This document shows, in pieces, positions 1 through 11,396 of a stretch of DNA of 64,000 nucleotides; positions within the stretch are counted from its first letter, which is position 1; each line of letters begins with the position of its first letter. This stretch comes from Melampsora larici-populina 98AG31. Taxonomy: Eukaryota > Basidiomycota > Pucciniomycetes > Pucciniales > Melampsoraceae. The stretch is from the NCBI RefSeq assembly GCF_000204055.1, contig NW_006768766.1, forward strand, positions 3,461,827 through 3,525,826. Direction: 5' to 3'. Both the position numbers and the translations under genes were made by a program. The notes under the pieces are model-generated. The model was not told where the DNA came from, did no database searches, and was given only the letters and a program-made list of their open reading frames with translations.

Positions 1-439
1 ATTGGATATCTTCCTTTGGATAGGGAATTTGTGACGAAGCATTTAGATCTGGTGATGATTAGTTTGAAATGATATATAAATACATACATGTGACTCTTTT
101 TTTTCTTATTTTGTACAAACAATCTCTCAAAACTTTGTTGAAAGATTTGTAGCTTGCCAGAAAGGAAAGTATCCCAATCTGCTGTGACTCGAAAGACTGT
201 AATACATGCTAGTCAGTCTTGTGTACCATATTTGGGATGAGCTTGGCTTCCACTGTATGTATTCACTTTTGAGTGTCTCAAGTGACAGCTTTGAGTGGAA
301 ACAATTGAAGCATGAGAGTAATTGGCAGACTTCGTGCATATCAAAAACTTCAAAGATTTGAATTATATACACATTAAGATAAATAAGAATAAGGAAAAGG
401 TATGTAGCTGAGAATGAAACATGAATATAAAATACACAA

Positions 440-1565
440 CTATTTCGACGACACTACAAGATTTTTGATTTCTTCAGAGAGTGCATCTAAATCTATAACG
501 GGCTTCATGTTTAAGGATTCCCTCTGTTCGTACGTGAGACCAGCAAGAAAGACTGCGTTGTAACAGTTCTCGGGAAGACCACAACATACTGCAGCCTTTG
601 GATTGATGGAGGTTCCTGGAATGCGACATTGATCAAAACGATTCATCGCAAGAGCTGGAGTATCGACACTTGATTTGTAGCTGAAAGATAGACCATCTAT
701 TTGACGAATGATACCTTCATACTGTTGACTTCGCCACTTCAAACCGACCCTCTTGAATTTCACCTGATCTGGGTACCATTCAGTGTCCGAGCAGCAGTCG
801 GCATCGGGAATGATTAGGAGAGGATCAACTTGGAGATGCCGCTTGACCGTGTCCTGGCGATATTCACATAACTATATCATCGGTAAGATAAAATCAGCAC
901 ACTTTCCTAGGACTACAGACAAATACTGTAAACTCAGAACTGACCACTCTTCTCTTTCGCCCACGCTCAACATTTATAAGCTTTTCAGCTTCCCCACGAT
1001 TTAATCGTATATCCTGAGATCGTCCACGTACCCAGCGAAGTATCAAAGAGATACAATTGGACTTGGTATTGTGTGATTGATTGATCCCGTAATGCTTGAA
1101 GGCTCCCCGCCGCTGTTCATAGCGCCAGTGCTTAGCCACAAACACAGCCATTGTACGATTCCAGTGATGACTGTCTGGAAGATCCCATGCGAAGGTGAAT
1201 CGATGTATGTTGTACTTTTGAAGCTCAGCCATAAATTTGTTGACAATTTCTATCATATCTGTATTGTTTGAAGTGGCTGTAGCGGAAGTAAGATCTGATG
1301 CGAATACTAATTGATCTAGCATAATTTCATCCTGGGTGAGCTGAGGTAGTTGCTGAAGTTCTTCGGGCGTAGGGGCCATCGGATAGATTTTATTGAACTT
1401 GTCAACACCAAGTAATTTCCGAGTGAATGCAGCTAAAGAGCGACTGATCGCGGCATTAGCTAATGGTATAGTGCCGGCGACAGAGGCATTTAAAGATTTG
1501 ATTGAGGTGGGGGGAGTTCCTCGTTTCCAGATGTGACGATTTTTTTGATGAGGCTGTGCGGGCAT
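440..1565 (-). CDS. Rust multi-copy family protein, member A (two exons)
   Basis: Exon 1 runs from the ATG at 1565 down to about 945-948, and exon 2 from 871 to 440. The acceptor is ATAG before TTA-TGT; the donor is GTGGTC or GTCAGT, three bases apart. The spliced frame is open. Exon 1 carries an aromatic/basic block (HRFTFAWDLPDSHHWNRTM, then ILRWVRGRSQDIRL). Exon 2 carries a CCSD acidic motif and then a GLKWRSQQY motif. The same order of motifs occurs in the gene at 28.5-33.4 kb (HFNSAWNEAL, LQRWFENKKRQY, HSEDEVDD, KLPWRSSAF). I recognise this as a family present in many copies in rust genomes; its function is unknown to me. It could be of transposon origin, but no catalytic triad or zinc finger is visible. 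The real start may lie further upstream, because no in-frame stop was seen just before the ATG. Confidence 0.7.
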
Positions 1566-2697
1566 GATGTAGTTTGCTGGGGATTCAGAACACCAACTTC
1601 GATTAATGATTTATTGTTATATCGAACGAATTTACTTGATAACTGGAGACTAGGACTTGTACGTACCTTCTAGTCAGGCTACACTGTACTGACTCACCAA
1701 GACAAAGGAAGAATGTGAAAGGCATTTGAAGGAAAACTGTACTCCGATGAGATAAAGGGACGCGGTAAATGAACATCACCCTGGTGAAACTTGAGCGTAA
1801 TCATCACGCAAATGAAATTCTTGGTTTGCTCTCGTCGTTGAGAGCACCTCAGGCGGACAGGGTGAATAATACCAGGATCAGTCCAAGAATTAATGAACAT
1901 TGAAGATACTGCAATTATGCATAGACAAAATTTGGAATTTCAAAGAAATTCACACTAAGAGATAAATATAACCACAGATGAAGACAACACTTTCCCATCC
2001 ACCAAAAAATGACCATACACAAGCCAATGAGCATGAAAAACTGAAAAGTAATTGGAACCCCAGTAGCAGAAATTGAGCTCAACACCAAAGGAATATAACT
2101 ATCACCACTTCCAACTAATTCAAGAATCTTTTTCATTTTCTAGAATCAATTCCTGATGTTTATGTTGTTGTTTCAATAAAATTGTAGAAATTGATTGAGT
2201 TGATTCATGATTCATCAATTGATTCAAAATTCAAAATCTATGATTTGAATTTAAGACAACTTTTTGAGGAACTTTTGTAAAGTTGTGATTAGTTCATTTT
2301 ACAAAATATACCTTTATGATTTATCAAAACTGAAAAAGGAAATGAAATCAGTTTAAGTAAGTATTGATATCAAATGAGAAAAATAATTGTGAGAAAAATA
2401 TGTATAATGAAAGTAGAATAAATTGATTCAGAAATTTGATTTGCTTGTTTTTCAAATTCAAATTCATTTCGATTTATTGAAGTTTTTTTGATAAATTTAT
2501 TTGAAGGGCCAATTGAAGTTTCCCCTCAAAAAGAATGATCAGATCTTAAATTTCCAAAAACTTTATTACTTTTTGAATCAACAAATTCTCCTACTGTTAC
2601 CAAACCTGTATTTGTTATTCTTCTGACTATTAATTCTATGTAAGATTTTGTGTACTTTGTGAGTTCATACGTAAACTTTGGAAAATGGAATCAGAAC
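1566..2697. other. AT-rich intergenic stretch
   Basis: No convincing gene is visible. A short minus-strand frame at 1915-2136 encodes a hydrophobic stretch (one or two possible membrane segments) but has no supporting splice or homology signal. From 2150 to 2600 the sequence is low-complexity and AT-rich, with many repeats of TTGATTCA-like words. Confidence 0.4.
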
Positions 2698-2699
2698 TA

Positions 2700-2788
2700 C
2701 AGTCAAACCGGAAAAGCTTGCCACCAATTCCCCACCAATTTGCTCGAGTTTTGCGGGCAAAATCGGTCAAGCTTTTCCGGTTTGACTG
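2700..2788. mobile_element. 89-bp MITE, Tc1/mariner-pogo type
   Basis: A perfect terminal inverted repeat begins CAGTCAAACCGGAAAAGCTT and is mirrored at the right end. Both ends abut TA dinucleotides (2698-2699 and 2789-2790), as expected of a TA target-site duplication. The roughly 45-bp centre has no coding capacity. The CAGT start and TA flanks fit non-autonomous pogo/mariner elements; no transposase lies nearby. Confidence 0.75.
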
Positions 2789-3376
2789 TATGTCCATTTC
2801 GAATCCGAATCTGATTTTGATTTCGAAACCAATACAACCAGCATCCAATATGTCATCTATATACCTGATGTCAGATGAGGAGGAAATTCAAAACACGAGA
2901 AGAACTCGGATTCATCTTTGGAATCATAAACTGAAGAAAATGGGAGACTCACTAGGGTTTCTTGCATACAAAATCAGAATCGACCCCGAATTCGAATCCC
3001 AAATCGAAATGCAATGCGAGGTCGAAATCTCTCTGAAATTTAATGCGAGGTCACAATCCAGCACGAAATCAATTCAAGTATTTGAACGCGACGTCAAATT
3101 CAAAATTGAACGCGAATTTGAATCCATCGCAGTTTCTTTCGCGTCAATTCGGATCATCCTCCGATTTTCTTTTACCAACTTCTGTCAGCAACGCACCGGC
3201 AAAGAACTTTACTCAAGTAATGTAGAAGACCAACAAGTCGCGGCGTTCTCGCATGCGTGCTTATCATGTGAAGGTAAGCTGTCAGGGTTCATGTTGGGTT
3301 TCTTGACAATGCAGGCTAATATTCCTCCACTGTCCGATTTGCTTGGTTAGATAGCCTGTTTATGCCCCCCCAAAAT
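2789..3376. other. Degenerate GAATC/AAATCGAA-rich tract
   Basis: The stretch is unusually rich in degenerate words such as CGAATCCGAATC and AAATCGAAAT, and it leads into the microsatellite that follows. A 221-codon open frame across it reads like translated repeat and is probably not a gene. It may be an old expansion of the same hexamer family. Confidence 0.35.
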
Positions 3377-3510
3377 CGAAATTGAAATCGAAATCGAAAT
3401 CGAAATCGAAATCGAAATCGAAGTCGAAATCGAAATCGAAATCGAAATCGAAATCATCTTTGAAATCATCTTTGAAATCATCTTTGAAATCATCTTTGAA
3501 ATCATCTTCG
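3377..3510. repeat. Hexamer microsatellite (GAAATC)n merging into a 12-mer repeat
   Basis: About thirteen copies of GAAATC/GAAGTC are followed by about five copies of the 12-mer AAATCATCTTTG. The open frame through it (Lys-Ser then Ser-Leu-Lys repeats) is a by-product of the repeat. Confidence 0.9.
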
Positions 3511-3882
3511 ACTTCGATCTCTCACCTTGTTATCAAGATCGAAATTCGAATTTGGCCAACAGCTACATCACGCAGACGCGATAGTGAGAAAAGTTGTGTG
3601 TTACAGCGTTTTGGCCTGCTGGCACTGCTCGTCTGGACAAATCTTCGTAAATCTACTCGTGAAGTCGATGCACTGTTCGATTGTCTGTATCACATCTTAT
3701 CCATAAGTATGCTTGATCTTTGACTCCAGGCGACTTTGAACTCAGTCAATCTTACCTGTTTTTCTGGGACCACCTTTGAGGTCATCTTTTAGGTTTGACG
3801 AACGACTTTACCAAAACAATTGGATTTTAAAGTTTCTGTTTTACACTTTGGAATTTTTTTTTCGCATCAAGAAAAGAAAAAG

Positions 3883-5024
3883 ATGCCTTCAGATAACAAG
3901 AACGAATCAAGTGTAAGTCATTAAGAAATTCTCACCAAAGTTCTTGATTCAAAAAACTAAACTAATCCATCAAGATAGTTATCATTTGATTTAGTAGGAT
4001 CAGTTATAGCAAGTACAGTACTAGCATCAGCCACTTCAACCACTTTAAATGCCGCATCTCAAAGTCATCCAAACCAATCTTCCCCAAATCAAGCATCAAT
4101 CAGTTCAAATGATAAAGAATCATTAAGTTTACAAACCACTACCATCAATTTCAAGAACTTTGTTTCGAAGAGTGATCCGATCTTTTGGTTCCAAGATCGG
4201 GTCGAAGATATATTGACTTGGAAAGACGCTTTACGAACTACTTTTTGGGCTTGTTTATGGGCTTGGTTACGTTTGTCGTTATGTTTGATCTCGATCAATC
4301 ATGATTCAATACTGACCATTCTTCTTGATCCGTTTGCTTTCTTAGGTATCAATCCTATTTTCTTTATTCTTCTTCCGAATCTTGCGATCATTGCCATCTT
4401 GCTTTCTGCATACCCGAAATCAAATGAGATCGATTCCAAAGAAGCTGTTATTAATTTGAATGAACAACATGATCCTTTACCAACAAACGAACCTAAGGAA
4501 GGTTCGGTCGAGTTAGTCATCTAATTCTCCTGTCGTTCACAACTTGTGCTCGATCAAGACCAACTGACTTTGGTTTCATTCTTCGCAGTTACCTTTCTAA
4601 TATGGCACGAAATTCGGTTTATCTTGAATCTTAACTTGGTCCTATTCAAAACTCACAGTCTAATTAACTAACAAACGGTTTGATGATTTGTTTAGCAAAA
4701 CATTCAAATCATGATGGGATGGATTTCATTAGCATCAGATTTAGTAAATCACAAATCGTACCTTATTTAAATTGGTCAAATCCTCATTACTCTTTATCTC
4801 TCCTACACCTATCTTTAATCACCTGAATCCTTTTCTTCTTCATGGGTCCCTACATACCATGGCGTTGGGTTTTACTAGTAATAGGATAATCGATTTTCTT
4901 TGCACAACATCCAACTTTACAAAGGCTCATGATTTATTTGACACCATTACTTCCGACTCGAAGATCCATGACGGTAGTAGAAAGAGTGATTGCGAATGCG
5001 AGATCTGATGTAATCTTTTGGTGA
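3883..5024 (+). pseudogene. Pex24-family peroxisomal membrane peroxin, disrupted
   Basis: Exon 1 (3883-3912, MPSDNKNESS) splices at GTAAGT to 3979. The frame then runs open through a Ser/Thr-rich linker into DPIFWFQDRVEDILTWKDAL and several hydrophobic segments, ending in LLPNLAIIAILLSAYP. Another piece resumes near 4696 with MMGWISLASDLVN. It continues in a second frame as PYLNWSNPHYSLSLLHLSL and then in the same frame as GPYIPWRWVLLVIG, the W-R-W signature I associate with this membrane domain. Family members are integral peroxisomal or ER membrane proteins that control peroxisome number. The first half is intact (191 codons to a stop at 4524). The second half has a small frame shift near 4750, an in-frame TGA near 4824 and a TAA near 4887. 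A truncated protein ending at 4524 is possible. The family assignment is moderately sure; the disruption is seen directly. Confidence 0.6.
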
Positions 5025-5596
5025 AATACTAAAATCATTCAGATCAATCTGCTTGAACTGATTGTGTGTGTGTAATTAAACCCTTGATCTCGAAAGCTTT
5101 TGACCAATGAGATAAATCTGATGAAATGAACAGATATACTATTATCATTGTGTGCTGTTTTAGTAAAGATTCAGTTGAGATTGTAGAACAAGAGATGATC
5201 ACTAGGTGGGTGGGATCAGAGAGTCTATTTTGAAGATATCGAATGAGGATGTGATAATGATATAACTTGGTCTCATTTGGTCATGAGCACACAGGATTGG
5301 TGATGGATGAATTCCTTAAATTGTGAAGATCATTTTGAGTCAGTTTTGCGTGCCAAGATTACGCATACATTTTGAATTTGAGATGGGATTTGAAATCAAG
5401 TTAGTTTTGATGCTGTTTTGAATGACTGCTGTTTTGATAACTGTAGTTTATTGACTATTCTTCTCATCCTCTCATGTTCTTCTCATCTCACCTTTCATTC
5501 TCAAGATTTTAACAATTCAAAAGATCATCAAAACTTCAAATACTTCAACATCGATCAAAGCCATCAAGATTGAAGTACAAGTCAGATGGAATCATC
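5025..5596. other. Intergenic region upstream of the TAF2-like gene
   Basis: No gene is seen. Pyrimidine-rich sequence (TTCTCATCCTCTCATGTTC and similar) from 5455 to 5510 precedes the start at 5597 and resembles a fungal promoter or leader tract. Confidence 0.35.
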
Positions 5597-8500
5597 ATGT
5601 CCTCTCATGGACCAACTCATCGTGCCTTTGCTGTCACTCATCAAAGAATCACACTCGATATCAATCTCAATGGTCAAATTAGAGCTTCAACTGAAATCGT
5701 CATAGTCCCTCTATCAGATCAGCTACAAACTGTTCATCTTCATTCTACTTCAACACATATTATCTCAGTTTCTCATCCTGCTCAACCAACTCCTTCAAAA
5801 CTCGATTTCATCCTCAACGAACCACCGCCTGTCTCGATTCCTGATCCACGTTCGGTCAAACAATTCCCAGCAGCTAAACGTCATCTTTTTCAACGCGTTA
5901 ATGAGAACGGAACAGGTGAATTAGCTATTGGAATTGATCAATCTAAAATCAAAAAATCGATCGAAAGGACAATTTCCACATGTCTTTATAAATTCAATTT
6001 CGGCTAGGTCTTGGATCCCTTGTGTTGACTCTCTATGGGAAAGGTGTACTTGGGAACTTGAGTTAATCGTACCTAGATCGGTTTCAACAAATGAACATCC
6101 GATCACAGTGATTGCTTCTGGTGAATTGATCGAACAAGTCGTCCATCCATCCGATCCTTCAAAAACTATCTTTCATTACTCTCAATCGATTCCTACCTCT
6201 GTTCAACATATCGCTTGGGCTGTTGGACCATTTGTGGTATCAGATCTTACCCCCAATTCTTCATCTCAGAACGGAAGCCCAGTCAATGATCAAGACGAAG
6301 AAGAACTTGAAAATCAACAAGCTGAAAAGTTTGTAGAGAATGATTCATGTAGTCAAATCAAATCACACGCCTTTAGTTTACCAAATCAAACGGCAGAATT
6401 ACACCATACTTCGGATTTTATGCTCCATACTCTCACCTTCTTTACTCAAGAATACGGCTCATATCCCTACTCATCCTATAAACTTGTCTTTCTAGATATG
6501 TTCTCTGCAACTCATTCGATCGGTGCCTCATTCAACTCAGCTACCCTTACCTTGTATCCATCCGATTTACTCTATCCATCTGATGTCATTGATCAAGTTT
6601 ACGAAACCAAATCTTTACTAGTTCATTCCCTCGCCAGTCAATGGATCGGAGTCAATATCATTCCTAAATCACCCTCAGATACCTGGCTTATCAACGGACT
6701 TTCCCTCTACATCACTGCAATGTATTTCAAACGGGTCTGGGGACTTAATGAGTATAGGTTCAGGTTGAAAAAAGATATGATGAGATGTGTTCAACTTGAT
6801 GTCAATAAGCCACCGATGTGTCAGCCTGGTCTACCTGACTCGGTCGATACAGAAATGCTAGGATTTGTCAATCTGAAAGGAAGTTTGGTCCTGTATATCC
6901 TTGTTCAACACCTCAGGCGGTCAGGTGGAGGGACATCCTTAGGGTTAAGTCGAGTGATCCCCAAGATCTTCCTTTCGGCAATTTCAGGGGGGATGCGAGA
7001 TAGTCGTTTATCAACTAATAACTTTTTAAGAACTTGTCGTAAGTTGAGTGGGAATGATATGAAATCTTGGGCCGATCAATGGATTTATTCATCAGGTTGT
7101 CCAATCTTTGAAGTTGTCACTCAATTCAATCGTAAGAAGATGGTAATCGAACTCACCATGAAACAAATCAATCGAGCCAAATTACATTATGATAATGAGA
7201 ATACGAGCTGGGAAGAGAGATGTGACTTGAAGCCGTTGGACCATTTCGAAGGCCAAATGTCCATCAGGATACATGAAGCCGATGGGATTTCTTATGAACA
7301 CGTTTTGGATGTCAAGGATCATTCGAGAAAGTACGAACTTCCGATCAACACCAAGTACAAACGAGCCAGAAAGTCTATCAAACGATATGCAATGACCAAC
7401 CCAACAGCCGAAACAGAGGAAGAAGCAGATGATCGATTCACATGGAAACTATGGGATCGCTCTAAAGAAGAGAGAGCACGTTGGAGGGTGGAAGATTGGA
7501 CCGAGGATGAAGAACAAATGATGATGCAAAGTATGTTTGAATGGATTCGGTTCGATGTTGAAGCAGAGTGGATTCGTGATTTTCGATTCGAAATGAAAGA
7601 GTATATGTGGATTGAACAATTACAACGTGATAAGGACGTCGTTGCACAGTTAGAAGTAAGTTTTTTTCTTTTGATATGTGTAGGCTTTGAAAGCACTTTG
7701 GTCTATTGTCTAATTTGTATGATCTATTTCAAGGCGATTGAAGCGTTGAAACAATTACCTTCAAATGTTGTTTTGAGTCATCTGTGTAAGACTGTCTTGA
7801 CTCCGGAACACTTTTTCAGGATCAGGATAGGGGCGGTCTATGCTCTTGTATCTGTTCGTAGTTTTACATCTCTCTTTCTTCTCTGTTCGACTACTATTTC
7901 ACGTCATCATTGTCATTGCATGTTTTTTGGTCGCATACCAAAAATGAAGGCACCCTGTACCAGAGGCATTCTTCATATAACAAGTGCTCATCCAATGAAA
8001 ACTATGCACCACAAGATTTGTATCATTCTTCATACTTTAGTTGACCTTATGTTTTTTTCATCTTATGTTTGATTACTATATACAAAAAATCAGTGTGTTA
8101 CGAGACAATGCAACTACCTTGGCCTGTTCCATCTATTGAAACTTTTTCAAACTCGATACTGCTTCGCACCGCAAAAAGAGTCGGCAGATCCTTTCGAAAT
8201 CAGAGCAATTCCAAAGACCAATCATTTTGGAAATCTAATTGAATGCTTTTTACGCAAAGTAAGTGATTTATCTTCAATATCTAGTCTGAATTTTCATTAG
8301 CCGTAGAAATACAGTTTGACTCAGTTGGTAAAATTCCTCATAGGCTATCGTCGTTGCTTTATCGAGAGTTCGAGATCATAACAATACTTCACCGATCGTC
8401 TGTCAGCAGTTTTTCCTCGACCAACTGACTTATAATGACAATTCAATGAACCCGGTCAGTCTTCCAAATCGATGTCCTACATCATATCTGGTGGAGTAGA

Positions 8501-10781
8501 ATGAAACTCATGATACATCTTTCCTTTAGTATTCAGATGTGAATTACGTCTCAACGCTGATTTCGGCTATGACGGACTGTTTTATGCATAGTGCAGAAGG
8601 ACCGTCACTAGACAACGGTAGTGAACTCTTTGGGATGTCATTGAAGAAACGATCGCAAGATGGTAGTCTTGGTCGTTGAAATCTTTGGGCCATGATTAAC
8701 GAAGTCGGACGGTGTTTGGTGATGGATCGATTGGTACCATCTTATCGGAACTTGGTGACCATGGCGGTTATCGAGGTTAGCATTTCATGTTTCTCAATAG
8801 ACCATGAAAGCTAATGAGTACGAATTCGATCAGTCTAAATTGAAGATGATGCTAGCTAGTTTGATGCCTGTGGATATCATGTTCTTTTTAGCTTGTACAA
8901 GGCGAGTTTCGAGATTTGATAATTAGAAGAGCTTCTTGAGCCACATCACTGATTTCACTTTCAATATTTGTCCTCGATCATCATCAGACCTGGAAATTAT
9001 CCACCGATTCGGATCTTTGCTTTCGATTGTTTACTTCTCTTACGAGCTTTTCAAGAAAAGGCGATTGTCAGATACATGTTTTTGGTGATGAGAGATGATA
9101 AGTCTCTATTAGTCAAACGAAGATTAGCAATGGGTTTGGTTCAATGTTTACCAATCTTAGTCTTAATGGAAGAACTTGCGGTTGAACCCAAGAAAGGTGG
9201 ATTTTCAATTATAGATGATCCTACTGAAGTGGCTGCCAAAGCGAAAGCTAAATTTGATCATAAGAACATTACTAAGCTCTTAAGGGCTGAGGTTGGAAGA
9301 GCTTTGATCTTGAGAGATTGTATTGTTTCTGTTATGTTGTGAGTCTTTTCATATTTCATTCTTTTGTTTCTTGTTTGATTGTTTGAATCTCCATTTCTGA
9401 TGTGATGTAATTTGTCGTTATTTCAGAGATCCTAATGTGGATTTAGATGTACAAACACGTCTAATCAAAATCTCAGAGGTATTATTCAAACCATCCGACG
9501 AATCAGTACCACCCAAGTTGGCCTTGGAGATACCCATGAATGTTGAACCCTCTGCAGAGATATTTACGCCTATCTTGCCAAAAATCAAGATACCAGCACC
9601 TTCTAGTGCGATTGAACCCATGCCCATGGAGAAGTGTAAGCGGATCTGTTCTGGAAAGGCATCTTTATCACGTACTTATCACCCTTTTTACTTTTCCATC
9701 ATAGTATCATCACCTAGAATAGTCATCAAGGACCGGAGTCATTTGATGGGTGAACCAGAGATTATCGTTCAATCAGGAGCCCCTGCGTCTGGGATCGTAC
9801 AACCTGAAGGTACACGAAAATTGGTTGAATTGATCAAGAAGCCTAAACCAGCACCCAAACCTAAAAAGTTTCAAGCTTCAGGAATGACCATACCAGATCA
9901 TAAGCTTTGTCAAAGTATCTTGAAGAAATCGGTTTCGAACCCGTTGGGAGCTCCGTTTAGGAAACCTGTGGATCCTATACGACAGAATGCGCCTGATTAG
10001 TGAGTGTGATTTTGGTTTGATCTCTTCAAACGGTGGAGATGATCTGATCATCCCTAAAACTGACTTGATGTGTGATCTCTTAGCTTTAATATCATTTCAC
10101 GGCCAATGGATTTCAAGACGATGAGCAACAAATTGGAAATGGGTCAATATCCAGATTGAGAAGCTTTTCGAGATGACTTTAATCTAGTGATTCAAAATTG
10201 TAAAACATAATTTGAATGATAGTCCACTCGTACTCAAACATGCGGAACCTATGAAGACGATGTTCAACAAACAATGGGAGCGATCCGAAAAGACAATGAG
10301 TGCAGTACAAGCCAAGGGGATCGGAGGCGCTGGAGCCGGTTGGAACAAGTCAATGGACCCTAAGCCAATCTTAGCTTCTAGTATTGCTCCTCCACTTGCA
10401 CCTCCACCATCATTTGCGGATTTCGCAGCGGGTGCTCCGATGATTTCAGCTCCACCTACGCTCCCGCCACCTCAGACACCTTCTATTGTGAGTCCAGAAG
10501 TGACTCGACCATCTGGATTGAAGGTCGTCTTGAAATCATCACGAAATACGAATCCCAGTGGTTCACAGTTGGCTGCACCAGCGCAAGACAGTCCGACCAT
10601 GCCACCACCTACCTCAAAGACTTCATTAAAATTGAAGGTATCTAACTCGGTTGGACGTTCTCCTTCTACTCCTGACATTCAGGTTCATTACCTACCTTTG
10701 TACTCCCACCACCACCTACCTTTCCAGTGGTGGCACCTAATTTCCCGGCTCCACCACCACCATCGATCTCAGAAGCTTTAA
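5597..10781 (+). pseudogene. TAF2: TFIID subunit TAF2 with C-terminal bromodomain, multiply disrupted
   Basis: The N-terminal aminopeptidase-like fold is clear: MSSHGPTHRAFAVTHQRITL, then ARSWIPCVDSLWERCTWELE, VQHIAWAVGPF and ADQWIYSSGCPIFEV. Inferred exons continue in phase at 7734-7853, 8094-8258, 8344-8454, 8530-8775, 8819-8901 (GC-AG donor), 8988-9338, 9427-9999 (probable internal intron 9635-9706) and 10084 onward. They carry ALPHA-HEAT-like segments such as RAFQEKAIVRYMFLVMRDD. The last part reads as a bromodomain: KLCQSILKK, then PFRKPVDPIRQNAPDYF, NIISRPMDFKTMSNKLEMG and DFNLVIQNCKT. TAF2 is a TFIID scaffold and promoter-contact subunit. Lesions: a deletion with frame change near 5970 removing a conserved segment, in-frame TGA at 8677-8679, in-frame TGA at 10157-10159, and a one-base loss near 10207. 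A further frame change lies near 10680 before a Pro-rich tail. Introns remain spliceable, so the decay looks recent. Confidence 0.85.
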
Positions 10782-10784
10782 CTA

Positions 10785-11396
10785 GCTCAACTGTACAACC
10801 CGACCCATCCAGACCTCCGACTGATTTTAGAAGACGGATTGATTGTTGGAGGAGAAAGAAGAAGGAAAGTAGGAAGAAAGGTTTATAGGTTTGGAGTCAA
10901 AGTGCCTGAGTTGAAATCAATTAAGTTTGAAAGTTATTTGATTAGATCAGATTCGATGTCTTTACAACAAGGATTAAAGTATTCACCATTTTTAAATTTA
11001 GATGAAGTTTTACCTAGCACTTCATCGTCAAGTTCGTCTTTAAGTGTAGAAGAGAATAAGAAGCAAGGAAACGTGGTACAGGATGATGATGAGTTTGGAA
11101 AAGATTGGATCGAGTTTGATCCAAGGTTAGAAGAAATCAAATCATTGGTCACCAAGAGAGATGAGTTTGGGATGAATAGTGGGTATTTTGATTTGGTTGA
11201 TGAACTTGAAGGTTTAGAGGATGAAATGAAGTTAAAAGGTGAAGGGAAATCTTTAAGAGGACTTATGTGGGAAAGAGTGGTTTTAACTAAAGAAGAAATG
11301 AAAGATTATTGGGTGAGAGAAAGATGGGGTCTAGTGAAATGGTGCATGATGATCAGTTTTTCTTTTTGGATTGAGTTGGGGGTTCTTTTGTTTTGA
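10785..11396 (+). CDS. Acidic open frame, possible detached TAF2 tail or separate small gene
   Basis: A frame open from 10785 to a stop at 11396 encodes a basic start (GGERRRKVGRKVYRFG), a Ser run and an acidic, charged C-terminal half (DDDEFGKDWIEFDPRLEEIK, LVDELEGLEDEMKLKGEGK). The first in-frame ATG is near 10957. Codon content and charge patterning look like real protein. I do not recognise a domain. It overlaps the end of the TAF2-like Pro-rich tail in another frame. It may therefore be the C-terminal extension of that gene after a further frame shift, or an unrelated gene with an unseen 5' exon. Confidence 0.35.
   Translation, partial: AQLYNPTHPDLRLILEDGLIVGGERRRKVGRKVYRFGVKVPELKSIKFESYLIRSDSMSLQQGLKYSPFLNLDEVLPSTSSSSSSLSVEENKKQGNVVQDDDEFGKDWIEFDPRLEEIKSLVTKRDEFGMNSGYFDLVDELEGLEDEMKLKGEGKSLRGLMWERVVLTKEEMKDYWVRERWGLVKWCMMISFSFWIELGVLLF

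Noticed and set aside
3382..3723. Open frame encoding a Lys-Ser repeat protein.
   Set aside because: It is simply the translation of the GAAATC microsatellite, with no start context, splice or flanking coding signal.
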